The translations under genes and the position numbers were made by a program. From contig JAFEMH010001451.1 of the NCBI GenBank assembly GCA_022495995.1, positions 214,501 through 278,500 on the forward strand: a DNA stretch of 64,000 nucleotides, given 5' to 3'. Under the pieces are notes generated by a model. That model was not told where the DNA came from. It made no database searches and was given only the letters and a program-made list of their open reading frames with translations. This document shows, in pieces, positions 1 through 10,636 of the stretch. Position 1 is the first letter of the stretch. Each line of letters begins with the position of its first letter. This DNA is from Adenophora triphylla var. japonica. Its lineage: Eukaryota > Streptophyta > Magnoliopsida > Asterales > Campanulaceae.

Positions 1-223
1 TTGACCAAGTCATTCTTGGACGGCTGCTTCTGATTGCTTCCTCTTTCATTGAAGAAGAAATTTACACGTGCCTACAGACTTATGAAATTTTTCTGGCTTT
101 GCTTCGACCGCCCCATTGTTATCGACAACTTCTATTCTTCGAGCTTTGATTTTGCCTGTCCGTCAAGCTTTTGATTGGCGGTGCTGGGTCCTTGGCCTCA
201 TTTTATTTTATTATTTTTTATAT

Positions 224-297
224 GTGCAACCCTGTTTTTTGCCTAGGCCGCCCTTTTTTGGGATTTTCAGCCTAGCTGGGCATTACTCTTTTTGCAC
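224..297 (-). other. Conserved 3' UTR hairpin, copy 1 of element G
   Basis: In the sense (minus) strand an inner stem CTAGGCTG...CGGCCTAG encloses CCC...GGG. An outer GTGC...GCAC arm pair flanks it. The one non-Watson-Crick position in the inner stem is a G-U pair only when read on the sense strand; on the plus strand it would be A-C. Equivalent hairpins occur after pol or gag in elements A, E and F. The function is unknown. Confidence 0.6.
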
Positions 298-328
298 CAA
301 GATTTTTTCCTTCTCTCTTTTTTTTTAT

Positions 329-405
329 GTGCAACCCTGTTTTTTGCCTTGACTGCCCTTTTTTTTTGGGATATTCAGCCTAGCTGGGTATTACTCTTTT
401 TGCAC
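329..405 (-). other. Conserved 3' UTR hairpin, copy 2 of element G
   Basis: This is a tandem, more decayed duplicate of the 224-297 hairpin, offset by 105 bp. The sense arms are CTAGGCTG and CAGTCAAG, with one mismatch and one G-U pair. The outer GTGCAA/TTGCAC arms persist. Element F also carries two such hairpins in tandem. Confidence 0.5.
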
Positions 406-966
406 TACATTTTTTTTTGAAGCACCTAAGGGCCAAGGCAAGCCCTTGCTTGAATTTTTCTTGACATCTTTGAGGTCGAAGGCGGGCTCCTAGATTGTTG
501 TCGACACGGGGTCAATCTTTCGAAGCTGAGTGGCCTTTTGTTGTCCGTTGAATATGCCGCCGTCGTTGACTTGGTCAAGGTGAAGGTGAGGGCATGATTG
601 GGAAAGTGTATGGTTTAGTGAAGGCTTTTTTGTGAGGTAAGGAAAGTGTATGGGGAAGGCATTAGTTGTCTTTCTCACACTGATTAATCGGAACGTGAAT
701 TATTTCGAGAGATTATTTGTTGAGCAATGCAAGTGATCATATGAAATAAAACCATTTCATTAAATGTAATGTAGGTGTGCAAATAATGTCTTAAGTCTAG
801 TAAGAAAAGAAGAAGACTCTTTTATAGAAAATTGAAGATTAAATACAATGTCCGTAGAGGACTTGATTGAAAAAGAAAAGTACTAGAACCTACGAAGGTT
901 GACTGAGTGACTATATTCTTTTATTTTTTTTTAATCTTACTTAAGGATAAGTAGACCCTAGTCTAG
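406..966 (-). other. 3' non-coding part of element G
   Basis: This AT-rich stretch lies between the 3' UTR hairpins and the gag stop. I see no coding potential, polypurine tract or LTR edge in it. Protease to integrase, which should lie between gag and the hairpins in a complete element, is missing here. Confidence 0.5.
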
Positions 967-2484
967 CTACTCTTCGCGGGTTGGACTGCCAGGGAGCTTG
1001 AGCTTTCCTTCGTAGATCAGCCACTGAATTTCTTTCTTCAGATCCACAAACTTGTCTGTCATATGACCAAAATGCTTGTGGTACTCGCAGAACTTGGTCC
1101 TTTCAACTCTACTGGGGTTTCTTGGCTTATAATTCTCGAGAGATGTGAGAAGACCTCGTTTCACCAAATCATCGAAAACTTTACTCATGGGCATCTCAAA
1201 ATCATCAGGTTGACGTTTCTGACCTTGCACTTCCTGAATTGACCTCTTACCATAACTTTCTGTTTTTGGCCCATGGAGGTTCTCGAGCTTCCCATTTTCT
1301 ATCAACTTCTAGATCTCATGCCTCAAATAGGTGCAATCATCAGTGTTGTGCCCAGGGTATTGATGGAAAAGACAATGCTTAGACTCATCCACCCGAACGT
1401 TGGGGTTCTTGGGTTTCCAATTCTCCAGTGGCTTTATCAGCTTTTCTTTCATCAGCTCTTCCAGAATCTTGCTTAAAGGCATATCCGTATTGCGGAGTTT
1501 TCGGGAGACATTGTTGTTCTCAAGACTCGGAGTTCCATTGTCCAGTTGGTTCCATTGTTGGATTTGGCTGAAGGAGGCTACGACACTCTTTCCTTTGTGA
1601 GGAACTGGTGCTGACATGGGTACGGTTCTTTGTTTGGTCTTTGAGTGGCATTGGGTCATGCTTAGTGGAGTCATTTCCTTGCCTGGTTTGACGTCTGGGG
1701 TCAAGGGAGTATTGATACTCATCATGAAGTCAAACTTCTCTTGCATTTGTTTCACTTGTTCCATCAATATTGCCACATGGGGGTCAACGGGGACTCTCGA
1801 GTTATTGGAAATCGCAACAGGACTTTTATTGGCGGAGGGAAACACAGTAGCAAACTGAAGGCTGAATTCATTAAGCCCGGTAGGTGACAGCTGGAGACTT
1901 GTATCATCCTTTGGCAACTCATGATCGCACTCAGGTGGGTGTAGGGGCTTCAGAACATAGCCACATAACTCAAATTGATTATGCGAAGCCGGAGCGTAAA
2001 CTGGCAGATATTGCTGGAACTGAGGAACAGGTGGGGTGAAGCCCAATCCGTTCTGAGGAGCTGAGGGCGATGGAGCCCGGATGAGCTGGGATGTTGGAAA
2101 GGACTGAGGAGAAGTGGTCCTTGACAAGGGATCATATGTGGATGGAGGAAGGTATTGGTCATAGGCTGGGGGGTCTTGGTTATAGGATGAAGGGATTGAA
2201 ATCACTGTTTCTGAAGTCTCATCTTCGACTACCACCAGAGAACCGTTCGACTCAACTTTGACCTGAGCTCCATGACGACGGAGTGCGTCAATAAGCATGG
2301 CTTGTTGTTCCTGATGAACCTTATGGGCGCTTTCCAAAGCCAGGACTAACTCTTCCTTCCTAACCATCTGATTTCCTGCACCCTCACTGTTTCCTGTCAA
2401 ATCTGTCATTCTGACTCTTTGAGCTGATGAACTGTCTGAACCTAAGGTTTTCTGAAAAGCCGCTGACCCAGTATTCTCGTCCAC
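967..2484 (-). pseudogene. Tat-type gag remnant with two zinc-knuckle-like modules (element G)
   Basis: Gag would form the virus-like particle. The frame begins at the ATG near 2484 and runs 391 codons to a TAG at 1309-1311, then continues in the same frame 113 more codons to 967. The aligned Gln in element C (YEIQKL) shows the TAG was CAG. The N-terminal third matches the coiled-coil-like start of C's gag (RKEELVLALESAHK). A Pro/Ser/Gln-rich middle follows. The core Retrotrans_gag region, with the DWY/TWF-type motif seen in the other elements, is deleted. The C-terminus has two successive copies of a module: 'PLSKILEEL...KPLENWKP' then CLFHQYPGHNTDDC, and 'PMSKVFDDL...LENYKP' then CEYHKHFGHMTDKF, where the last Cys is lost. 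The motif is Cx2Hx4Hx4C rather than retroviral Cx2Cx4Hx4C. Confidence 0.75.
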
Positions 2485-2639
2485 TTCCTTCTCGCTGCGG
2501 GAAAGGGACAGGCAAGGTTTAGGCTCGAAGGTAGGTAAGATTTAGACTCGGAGGTAAGTGTTTAGGCTAAAGGCTCAAGTAACATGCACTTATCGCTTAA
2601 GTTTTACTCAAAATACATTTTCTCCTAATCCTAATTGAT

Positions 2640-3280
2640 CGGAAAAGATGAGACCTTGAAAGGTCAAGATTGGAAATTGGAGATCGGACCGAGGAGGTCT
2701 CGATTAGGGATATGACCATGAAAGGTCAAGATAGAAAATCGGAAATCGGACCGAGGAGGTCTCGATTAGGGATTTGACCATGAAAGGTCGGGAGAAGGAA
2801 GATCGGAAATCGGACCGAGGAGGTCTCGATTAGGGATATGACCATGAAAGGTCAGGACAGGGAATCGGAAATCGAACCGAGGAGGTCTCGATTAGGGATA
2901 TGATCATGAAAGGTCGGGACAGGGAATCGGAAATCGGACCGAGGAGGTCTCGATTAGGGATATGACCATGAAAGGTCAGGACAGGGAATTGGAAATCGGA
3001 CCGAGGAGGTCTCGATTAGGGATATGACTATGAAAGGTCGGGACAGGGAATCAGAAATCGGACCGAGGAGGTCTCAATTAGGGATATGACCATGAAAGGT
3101 CGGGACAGGGAAAATCGGAAATCGGACCGAGGAGGTCTCGATTAGGGATATGACCATGAAAGGTCAGGACAGGGAATCGGAAATCGGACCGAGGAGGTCT
3201 CGATTAGGGGTATGACCATGAAAGGTCGGGACAGGGAAAATCGGAAATCGGACCGAGGAGGTCTCGATTAGGGATATCAG
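2640..3280 (-). repeat. 62-64 bp minisatellite in the leader of element G
   Basis: There are about ten head-to-tail copies of a unit containing GACCGAGGAGGTCTCGATTA and ATGACCATGAAAGGTC. The GAGGAGGTCT anchor recurs at 2691, 2753, 2817, 2879, 2941, 3003, 3065, 3129, 3191 and 3255, giving spacings of 62 or 64 bp. Copies differ by a few substitutions and 2-bp indels. Each unit contains the short inverted repeat GACC...GGTC. The array lies between the PBS and the gag start of G. Confidence 0.9.
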
Positions 3281-3289
3281 AGATAGGAA

Positions 3290-4855
3290 AATGCAATTAT
3301 GATTACATTAATTGTTCAAGTTTACTTAAAATCATGTCTTTTATTAATTCCTATTTGGTTGGAAAAGGGGGGTTTGCCCTTCTTTTTCGCAACTACTCTA
3401 GATCCTGGATCAGTGGGTTCCGTCACTACGTCTATAAGCCCCTCGTATTCCACCTGTATTTCGACCTCCCAGGGTGGACAGCCCCGGGCGAGGGTCCTAT
3501 AGGGCACGCGGATCCCACCGACCGAGAGTAAAGAATGCTCCTAACGGGTCTAGCGGGTCATAGGAACTTTCAACGCACGAGCGATGCGGATTATAGTCAA
3601 GGCAATACCGGGAAAGTCTCGTCTTTCTGCCTTGATAGGATTTTGGCAGAATTTCGCTTGAGCGAATGACGTTTTGACTTTCGGTAATGTCCGAGAAGAT
3701 AATAGGCATGGGTCGGGCGGCAAAAGCCGGATGACACAGTGTCACATTGAACTTCGTTGCATACGCCGGGCGTGAGTTAGAATCGAAGTCAATGCCGGGT
3801 CAAGATCTTGCCAATTTTTCCTTGTCGGAATTTTAGCAGAGCTTCACTTGAGCGAAAGATATTTTGATTTGTTGGCAAAGACTCGGTCTTGACTCTTACG
3901 CATTCCGTGCAGGTCAAGGTCAATAGTCAATGTCGGAGTCGAGATCTCGCCAATTTTTCCTTGTCGGAATTTTGGCAGAGTTCTTCTTCCGTTATGAACT
4001 AAGGCTTGACCTTTACGAGGGTATGCAATTGGGCTATATGACACGGACTAGACCAAAAACCAACCAAAAAAGTCACGGTTTTTTGAAACGTGTGACACGG
4101 ACTGTGCATTGGTCGATACGGGCTGCCATGGGGAGGTTGGGATGATTCCGTGCGCGCCCGGGAGCATCGTAAGGCTGTCCGTGATCGCACTGAACCACCC
4201 TCGGGTTTGAAGGACGTGCGTGCAAAAGTGTACAGGATATATCAGGTGCGCGTAGTGTGCGGTCTCCTAAAAATTTTCCTTTTTTGAGTTAAAACAGAGA
4301 TTTTCAGAAATGTGTTTTAAAGGAATGATTTTCGGGACGGGAAAAATGCAACACATAAGCACGTAAATTTTCTGGGAGCCCCGCGGGTCATGGAGCTGAG
4401 TAGCCTCAAGCTGCTAGGACTGCCAGATTAACCATGATTTTTCCTGGTGGAATTGCCACTGAGGTCGCCCGGTCAGAACCCAAGGAGGATTAAGCCGTAC
4501 GACTGCATGGATCAATTTTCCAGGTTCCACTCCTTTTGCTATTTTTCGGGTTGTTTCCCGTTTAAAGTATGCACAGATTCCATGATGCAAATGATGCAAT
4601 GCAAGGTAAAGAAAGCAAGCAAGATTAATGAAATCAGCGACGGGAGTCTAACCCGCTCAAAGGGAAAAGCTTCCTTTTATTTTTCTTTTTTTTCAAAAAT
4701 TTTTTCGAAAAGGGATACTGGTACGTGGGATTGTTAAACCACCGGTTATCCCAACTCCCACATCAGGGAGTGATACAGGAAGGTTAAGTGGTTTCCACCT
4801 ATATACCGAGTATCGATTTTTGTTTTGAAAATAAAAGCTTTTCTCCTTTGGGATG
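3290..4855 (-). other. Leader (5' UTR) of element G
   Basis: This non-coding stretch lies between the PBS and the minisatellite. On the minus strand, 3507-3322 resembles the C leader at 11554-11745 (both contain CCCTCGC and a CCGGGG/CCCGGG-rich block followed by a GAGGGGTCTATAGACG-like stretch), so it is a conserved leader segment. Imperfect repeats around 3640-3670, 3830-3860 and 3955-3985 share a 'TTTTGGCAGA...TTC' core. I see no gene here. Confidence 0.55.
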
Positions 4856-4873
4856 TCCCCAGCGGAGTCGCCA
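4856..4873 (-). other. Primer-binding site of element G (tRNA-Arg type)
   Basis: The minus strand reads TGGCGACTCCGCTGGGGA, complementary to a tRNA 3' end finishing in GAGTCG plus CCA. I recall this end for a plant tRNA-Arg, and Ogre/Tat elements are known to use tRNA-Arg. The site starts five bases inside the LTR edge. Confidence 0.85.
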
Positions 4874-5539
4874 AACTGTGAATGTGTGCCCAAATTGTGG
4901 ATTCACGCGAGTTTGAAGACATCCGGTTTAATTTGAAAAACGGAGTCGCCACGCCATTTTGATTTCCTCAAAACTTTGAAAAAAGGATTTTTTATGGGTT
5001 CGGAGGTTAAGTTACCCCTTGGGAAGAACGGATCGTCGTTCACCCAAGGTGCCTTGCCGGAGCAAGTCTCCCAAGATCCCATTAATCGTGCTTGCTTGCG
5101 TGCTTTCTTGTGTGCATGTGTTTGAAAATAAGGAGGGAATGTCCCAAGTCGTCTTCCGGACGTACAAACCATTTGTTGGTTGTCGCTCGGGATTTCTTGG
5201 ATTTTATGTATTCGGGATTATGATCCCGCCCTCATCTTGGACTTGTGATCATCGCATTTTTTGGACCTTGGGACTTGCGTGATCGAGAGAATGACTCTCT
5301 TTGTGGTCAAAGATGAGGTTCTTTAGAAAAGGAGGGTCCTTAGCCCATCAATCCTACACTTTAAGATGGTCGAGCTTGTATAGATGCTTCATACTCATCA
5401 TAAGTGATAATCGGAGATATAGGGTTCGAAGGTGTCCCTTTCTAAAGAGATTATGAAACCTTTATGGAAGGAACGATGTAAAGATAGGATCTTTTACACC
5501 GGTCCGTTCCGAGGTTACTAATGGGGAATGGGGGAATGT

Positions 5540-5960
5540 ATGTAAAAATGACATTTTTAATGAAAAGATGACATTTTGGGTTGCAAATGATGCATTTGAT
5601 TCAAAGGAATGATCTTTATTGCAAATGATGCATAAAGATATGATTTTTATGCAAATGATGCATTTTTATGAAGAAATTGGCATTCATTATGCAAATGATG
5701 CATAAAGATTGCATTTTGAAAAGCATATGATGCTAGTTTATGGTAAAGACATGATCTTTAAAGCAAATGATGCTTGGAAAAGGGATTTTGAATGCAAAGG
5801 ATGCATTTTGATTGAAAAGATTTGATTTTTATATGCAAAGGATGCATAAAAATGACATTTTTATTGGAAAATAGGGGTTTTAGGTGCAAAGGATGCACCT
5901 TTATAGGGAAAGACTACATTTTTATGACAAAATGATGTCTAATGCATGCAAAAGGGGAAG
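5540..5960. repeat. AT-rich minisatellite inside the G LTR
   Basis: At least ten degenerate units are built around GCAAATGATGCA or GCAAAGGATGCA, alternating with AAAGAT/ATGACATTTTTA. Spacing is irregular at roughly 35-50 bp. There is no coding potential. Confidence 0.75.
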
Positions 5961-6275
5961 GGGAAATATAAAGATGTGATCTTTAATCTACCAAGTCCCA
6001 AGCAATATAACGACAATGCAATGAGCAATTTATAAAGCAATTAGGATGCGAGGTTAGGGCGTGCGAGGTTACCAATGGCTTCCTTCTTCTTTGGATGGAG
6101 CTAGGAGGAGAGGTTGATCTTGGATCTTCAAGGAGGAGGGAGGGAGCTTCTTGGCCTTCTTCTTCACCTTCTTGGATCTTCAACAGCCTCTTGGGAGTAT
6201 TTCTTCGTATTATGGGAGTATTATGATTTTTGTGGGTTGATTTTTGTTGTTTTTTAAAATGGGTAGAGGAGGGCT

Positions 6276-6284
6276 CTATTTATA
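6276..6284 (-). promoter_or_regulatory. LTR TATA box of element G
   Basis: The minus strand reads TATAAATAG followed by AGCCC, about 285 bp from the LTR start. Its position and sequence match the TATAAATA boxes in the LTRs of C, A and E. Confidence 0.6.
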
Positions 6285-6567
6285 GGCAGTCTGGAAATCG
6301 CCAATGAGGCCGTGCGGCTAGGGACCTCAAGCTAATGCAGCCGTGCGGCATTATCCATTGTGACTCAGCATTTCTAGAACCATGCAAGGTGGCAAATTCT
6401 AGAAACTTCTTCCTAATTAAGAAAAACGTGTTTCTTAATTAGGAAGGCTCCTCTTCAGCCTATAATTAATTTGGGACTGTTCCGGAATATTTCCGGAACA
6501 CTAGGAAGGTCCGGAGAATTACCGGAAAATTTAACCGGAAGGCATGAGCCAGATTTGGGTACTTACA

Positions 6568-6960
6568 GTCGGTAATGAGGCTTTACCGACGAAAGCGTTC
6601 CGTCGGAGTCAGTCGGTATATACTGGTTGGTAATACCGGCGGACGTTTCCGTTGGTAATTCCGCCGGACCGTCCGTCGGTATATCCAAATAAATGGTCGA
6701 AAGTGGTCCGTTGGCAAGGAAGCCCGCCGGCCGTTCCCTGACGATATCCCCGGAGAGATTGGAAATGTTCGACGGTAAAATAAGATATAATTACCAGCGG
6801 ACATGTCCGTCGGTATCTTATGTATAAATACCGATGGAATATTCCGTCGGTAATGCTATTATCATTTTTCAATGGATTTACCGACGGACACTTCTGTCGG
6901 TAATTACGTGATTTTAATGGATTTACCGACAGAAATTTCCGTCGGTAATCTGCCCAGAAT
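6568..6960. repeat. CACTA subterminal repeats
   Basis: Repeated short motifs TTACCGACGGA and TCCGTCGGTAA occur in both orientations, many paired as small palindromes, for example near 6830-6855, 6880-6903 and 6923-6950. Such arrays bind the CACTA TNPA-type protein in En/Spm. That role here is by analogy only. Confidence 0.7.
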
Positions 6961-6989
6961 TTAAAAAAAATGTTGTTTTTATTTTTAAA

Positions 6990-7090
6990 CCACCTGTAAC
7001 CCGTTCAAACAAATACCAACCTGTTCAAAACAAATACCAACCTGTTTAAATAAATACCAACCTTTTCAAACAAACACCAACCTGTTAAAA
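6990..7090. repeat. Short tandem repeat, unit about 23-26 bp
   Basis: About four copies of CAAATACCAACCTGTTCAAA-like units lie between the CACTA subterminal repeats and the transposase tail. I see no gene in it. Confidence 0.7.
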
Positions 7091-7141
7091 ACTACTTAAG
7101 TTTGATTACATGCCAAATAAAATACAAGTTAAAATACAAGT

Positions 7142-8919
7142 TTAACGATCACGACCACGACCGCTACCCCCACTTCGCCTACTAGTGCCACGACCACCAT
7201 AAATGAAGAATTCTTACTTCAAGTAGTCCTCGACCTCAGCACAGTTAAGGAGAATATAGAGTTTAGCCGCTTCTAATTCTTTTGGGCTTAGCATGCGTGT
7301 GCACTTTCTATTGCCAAGGAATCGATCAGGTGAAGAAAAAACTGAAATTTTTCCATCGGGATCAGTGAATCCCCCATCATAATTGCGTCACACTTTAGTG
7401 AACCTTGTCTCAATGTTAGGGTGAAAATATGTTGAAACAAATGACACAATTTCATCGATAATCACTGATTCAGACATAGATGCCTCAACTTTTGCTCTAT
7501 TAGTCATCTTATTTTTCAAACTCCCCAAAAATCGTTCAAATGGATACATCCATCTGTACTGAACAGGTCCTCCAACTCTAGCTTCATAAGCTAGGTGAAT
7601 TGGTAAATTCTCCATTGAATAAAAAAAAGATGGCAGAAATATCTTTTCAAGCTTGCTTATTGTCACCACAATGCTCTCTTCGAGTCTTTTCATATCCTCA
7701 ACATGAAGAGTGCTGGAAGTCAATGCTCTGAAGAATTCACTCAATTCTGTTAGGGCAACCCATATTTCATTAGGGATAATGTCCCTAAATGCAATGGGAA
7801 GCAACCTATCCAATAATACGTGACAATTATGACTTTTCAACCCATATACCGTCCCTTCATCCACATTCACACAGTTTCCAATATTAGATGCATACCCATC
7901 AGGAAGTTTCAAATCATTCAACTACTGTAGAACACGTTGCTTATCCTCTCTTGACAGAACAAAGGGAGCAACTAGTTCGAGATCTTTTCCATTAACTTTA
8001 ACAATGTTGAGATCTTTACGATTGCAAATTGCTTCAAGGTCTAGCCGACCCTTTCCCGTGTCCTTCGTTGAGGCCTTAAAATCCATCAATGTATTAAAAT
8101 TGTCAAACACATTTTTTTCAATATGCATGATATCAAGGTTATGTCTTATCAAGTTCGTCTTCCAATAAGGTAACTCCCAAAATATACTCTTTTTGATCTA
8201 GTTATGGTCTTTACCAAATATGTCAGGTCTATCCTTCAAAAATAACTTTCCTCACCCGACAACAGACATCTCAGAAAACCACTCAAAAATGTCCTCACCA
8301 CTCAGACGAGGAGGGGGCCCAGACGCTCAACTCTATTTCTGGTAAAAGCATTCTTCTGTTTACGAAATGGATGGTCACTAGGAAGAAACCGTCCGTGGCA
8401 ATCAAACCAACACTGTTTCTTGTAATGCTGAAGTGTGAATGCATTTGTATTTTCCATACAATACGGACATGCCAATCTCCCATGTGTGCTCCATCCGGAC
8501 ATCATACCATAAGCAGGAAAGTCATAAATTATCCACATCACTACAGCCCTCATGTTAAAATTTTGCAACTTAAAAGCATCCCATGTTTGGACACCATTAT
8601 TACACAGCTGTTTAAGTTCATCCATCAGAGGTCGAAGATACACATCAATATTTTTGCTTGGATTCGAAGGCCAAGGAATGAACAAACTCAAATACATATA
8701 AGGATCAGTCATACATAACCACTAGGGAAGATTATATACTGTGACTATAACAGGCCAACATGAATAAGATTTTGCCCCTGGTCCAAATGGAGAAAAACCA
8801 TACGTACATATCCCCAACCTTATATTTCTAGGATCCGCATCAAAATCACGGTAAGTGACATCAAAATGTTTTCATGCTTCACCGTCAAAAGGATGAGTCA
8901 TCACACCCTCTTCACGAGG
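7142..8919 (-). pseudogene. tnp2-family CACTA transposase, 5'-truncated and broken
   Basis: Family hallmarks are in order. The start (8919-8720) has THPFDGEA, RNIRLGICTYGFSPFG and SYSCWPVIVTVYNLP. Then come MYLSLFIPWPSNP, VYLRPLMDELKQL, DFPAYGMMSGWSTHG and RLACPYC with a Cys pair (8712-8302). Next are RHNLDIMHIEKNVFDN (8152 onward) and a DUF4218-like region (7921-7388: NCHVLLDRLLPIA, LPIHLAYEARVGGPVQYRWMYPFERFLG). A Gly/Arg-rich tail ends near 7142. In-frame stops interrupt it: TGA for Trp after GEA, TAG after NLP, TAG near 8183, TAG at 7922-7924 and TGA at 7388-7390. Most fit TGG-to-TAG/TGA decay. The N-terminus is lost at the C insertion (8920). It cannot make active transposase. Confidence 0.85.
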
Positions 8920-9373
8920 TGTAAGTACCCAAATCCGGATCGTTATAATCCGTTAATTCCCACATTCCAGATTAGCGGGACTTTCCGGGACTGTCCCGAT
9001 CATTCAAAATTAAAGTGTATCAAAAACACGTTCGAATACCTGAAAAATATCACTTTCCCAAAATACGCAATTTTTGGGACTGTTTCGGCATTTATTCAGA
9101 CAGTTATTTTGAAAAAAAGTCAAGGTACGGCCCAAAAGACCAAAATGCCCTTTACTTAATGACTAAGCAGGACACGTGTCACACATGCACAATGCCTCGA
9201 GTCAAATCAATCAAATCCAAAGTCAAAAAGACCAAAATACCCTCAAACTAAAGGACTGGCCGGCCGGCCTGTTTTACATGATCGACCATCAGTCCCATCA
9301 AAAATTTCAAATACCCAAAAAGCCCTCAAACTTGAAGAACTGGCCGAACGGCCTGTTTTACAGTTTTACAGCC

Positions 9374-9383
9374 TATAAATATA
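9374..9383 (+). promoter_or_regulatory. LTR TATA box of element C
   Basis: TATAAATATA is preceded by CAGCC. The same CAGCC-TATAAATA context is found in the E LTR at 48499, so this is the likely core promoter. Confidence 0.65.
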
Positions 9384-9799
9384 GCCAGTCCCATTCAGTA
9401 AATGGTGAACAAATTTTACCCCTCCTCCCTTCCTGCATCAATTCCAGTACCCCAAAATCCTCCGTAAGCCTCAGAAATGTCTCGATTTATGTGAAAACGA
9501 CGTTTTTCCCAAACAAACACAATCCAAACACATTTCAAACACCTTTTCGTATCTGCTATACGATCTCTCGAGAGACAGAGTCAAAACCTAGCCATTGGTA
9601 AACTCTTATTCTCAATCTTCCATTTCCTCTATTTTTACGCATTTTTCGCTACTTCTGATCCGACAAAACTCTTCAAAAATGTAGACACTACGTTGTCTAT
9701 GTGTCAAGAAATGATCCTCTCTCTATCAATTTTCTCTTTTGAAAAGAGTGATTTAGGGTTAAAACGGAGATCTTGACCCGTTTTTTATAAATTTTATCT

Positions 9800-10065
9800 A
9801 TCGCGTCTTTTACCGCTCGAACCGTTTGGTTCATTGATTGTCTTTTACCGTCCGAGTTGTTTGACTCGTTGATTGTCTTTTACCGTCCGAATCATTTGAT
9901 CGTTGATATTGTCATTTAAATAACGCTCTTTACCGTATGAACCGTTTGGTTCGTTGATCGCATCTTTTACCGTCTGAACCGTTTGGTTCGTTGATACCGT
10001 TATTTCAATACTGTCATTTACCGTCCAAACCGTTTGGTTTGTTGATCGTATTTACTTTTAACATC
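9800..10065. repeat. Minisatellite in the C LTR
   Basis: About six degenerate units share TTTACCGTC-GAACCGTTTGGTTCGTTGAT. Each contains the small inverted repeat GAACC-GTTT-GGTTC. Unit length varies from about 38 to 65 bp because of inserted TGTCATTTAAATA-like spacers. CCGTTTGG also resembles plant MYB-type sites; that is inference. Confidence 0.75.
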
Positions 10066-10412
10066 CGAGTCAAGAAATTGACTTGTCGATTGTCCTTTCT
10101 TTACTATCATTTTTATCAAAAAGAGGGTAATGTTATAATGCCCAATCAAAAACCAAAACCTTTTCCTTGTCGTCGTTTTATCAAAAAAAAGGGTAACGTT
10201 ATAATGCTCAACTCATTTTCGAAACCCGCCATTCAAACTCCTTTTCAATCCAAAGTTTTCCATTCAAACTCGTTTTCAAGTAACACACAAACACACACAC
10301 ATGCACAATTTTCGAGAAATGTAGAAAGACTCGTCAATACGAGGCGTTTCAGGTGATCTCAAATTTTCATCTTCCCGAGGCGTAACGTGACCTCCGAACC
10401 TAACAATCTCTG

Positions 10413-10556
10413 TTCAAAAGCCTTTTCTTAAGTTTTTGCTCCTAATAAAAACGATCCCCTTTCAAAAGCCTTTTCTTAAGTTTTTGCTCCTAATAAAAAC
10501 GATCCCCTTTCAACAACCTTTTTCAAAGTTTTGGCTCATAATAAAAATGTCGTGGC
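10413..10556. repeat. 48-bp unit repeated three times in the C LTR
   Basis: Units begin at 10413, 10461 and 10509 with TTCAAAAGCC or TTCAACAACC and carry CTCCTAATAAAAACGATCCC. The first two are nearly identical and the third is diverged and runs into GTCGTGGCGACTC near the LTR end. Confidence 0.85.
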
Positions 10557-10618
10557 GACTCTCTTTTCCCATGAAATTTCAAACTGCTCGCCGCCCTCGC
10601 GATCCGGGTAATTTCAGT

Positions 10619-10636
10619 TGGTGACTCTGCTGGGGA
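10619..10636 (+). other. Primer-binding site of element C, mutated
   Basis: It reads TGGTGACTCTGCTGGGGA, the tRNA-Arg-type site with two C-to-T changes, two bases after the LTR end. Confidence 0.8.

Larger units (their letters stand above)
1..6567 (-). mobile_element. Tat-lineage Ty3/gypsy LTR retrotransposon G, internally deleted
   Basis: Reading the minus strand from 6567 leftward, the order is 5' LTR (6567-4879), tRNA-Arg-type primer-binding site (4873-4856), leader, 62-64 bp minisatellite, a gag-derived ORF (2484-967) and a 3' UTR that leaves the window at position 1. No protease, reverse transcriptase, RNase H or integrase remains between gag and the 3' UTR hairpins, so the copy is non-autonomous. 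The 3' LTR, if present, lies outside the window. The leader shares a recognisable block with element C, and the LTR starts TGTAAGTACCCAAATC as in C, so the two are related subfamilies. The element sits against CACTA subterminal repeats at 6568. Confidence 0.8.
4879..6567 (-). repeat. 5' LTR of element G
   Basis: On the minus strand the LTR runs from TGTAAGTACCC at 6567 to CACATTCA at 4879, about 1.69 kb with TG...CA ends, and is followed by the PBS. It holds a TATA box (6284-6276) and an internal AT-rich minisatellite (5540-5960). The segment near its 3' end contains a copy of 'GTGGCGACTCCG', also seen just inside the LTR ends of C and E. The flanking base pairs at 6568-6572 (GTCGG) would be the target duplication, but its partner is off-window. 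Confidence 0.8.
6568..8919 (-). mobile_element. CACTA (En/Spm) DNA transposon remnant
   Basis: A decayed tnp2-type transposase (8919-7142, minus) is followed by about 570 bp of terminal region rich in CCGACGGA/TCCGTCGG inverted repeats, as in CACTA subterminal regions. Its 3' terminus is cut by the G LTR at 6567 and its transposase by the C LTR at 8920. No CACTA terminal inverted repeat survives in the window. This is the oldest layer visible here. Confidence 0.8.
8920..10616 (+). repeat. 5' LTR of element C
   Basis: It runs from TGTAAGTACCC to TTTCA, about 1.70 kb, with the PBS two bases further on. It contains a TATA box at 9374, a minisatellite at 9800-10065 and a triplicated 48-bp unit at 10413-10556. 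The G LTR has the same start and similar layout but has diverged strongly in sequence. Confidence 0.8.

Noticed and set aside
116..352. Hydrophobic 78-codon ORF at the left edge
   Set aside because: It overlaps the two T-rich 3' UTR hairpins of element G, antisense to the element, and repeats itself because the hairpin is duplicated.
2640..3280. CRISPR-like array
   Set aside because: Units are contiguous and similar over their full length; there are no unique spacers, and the context is a plant retroelement leader.
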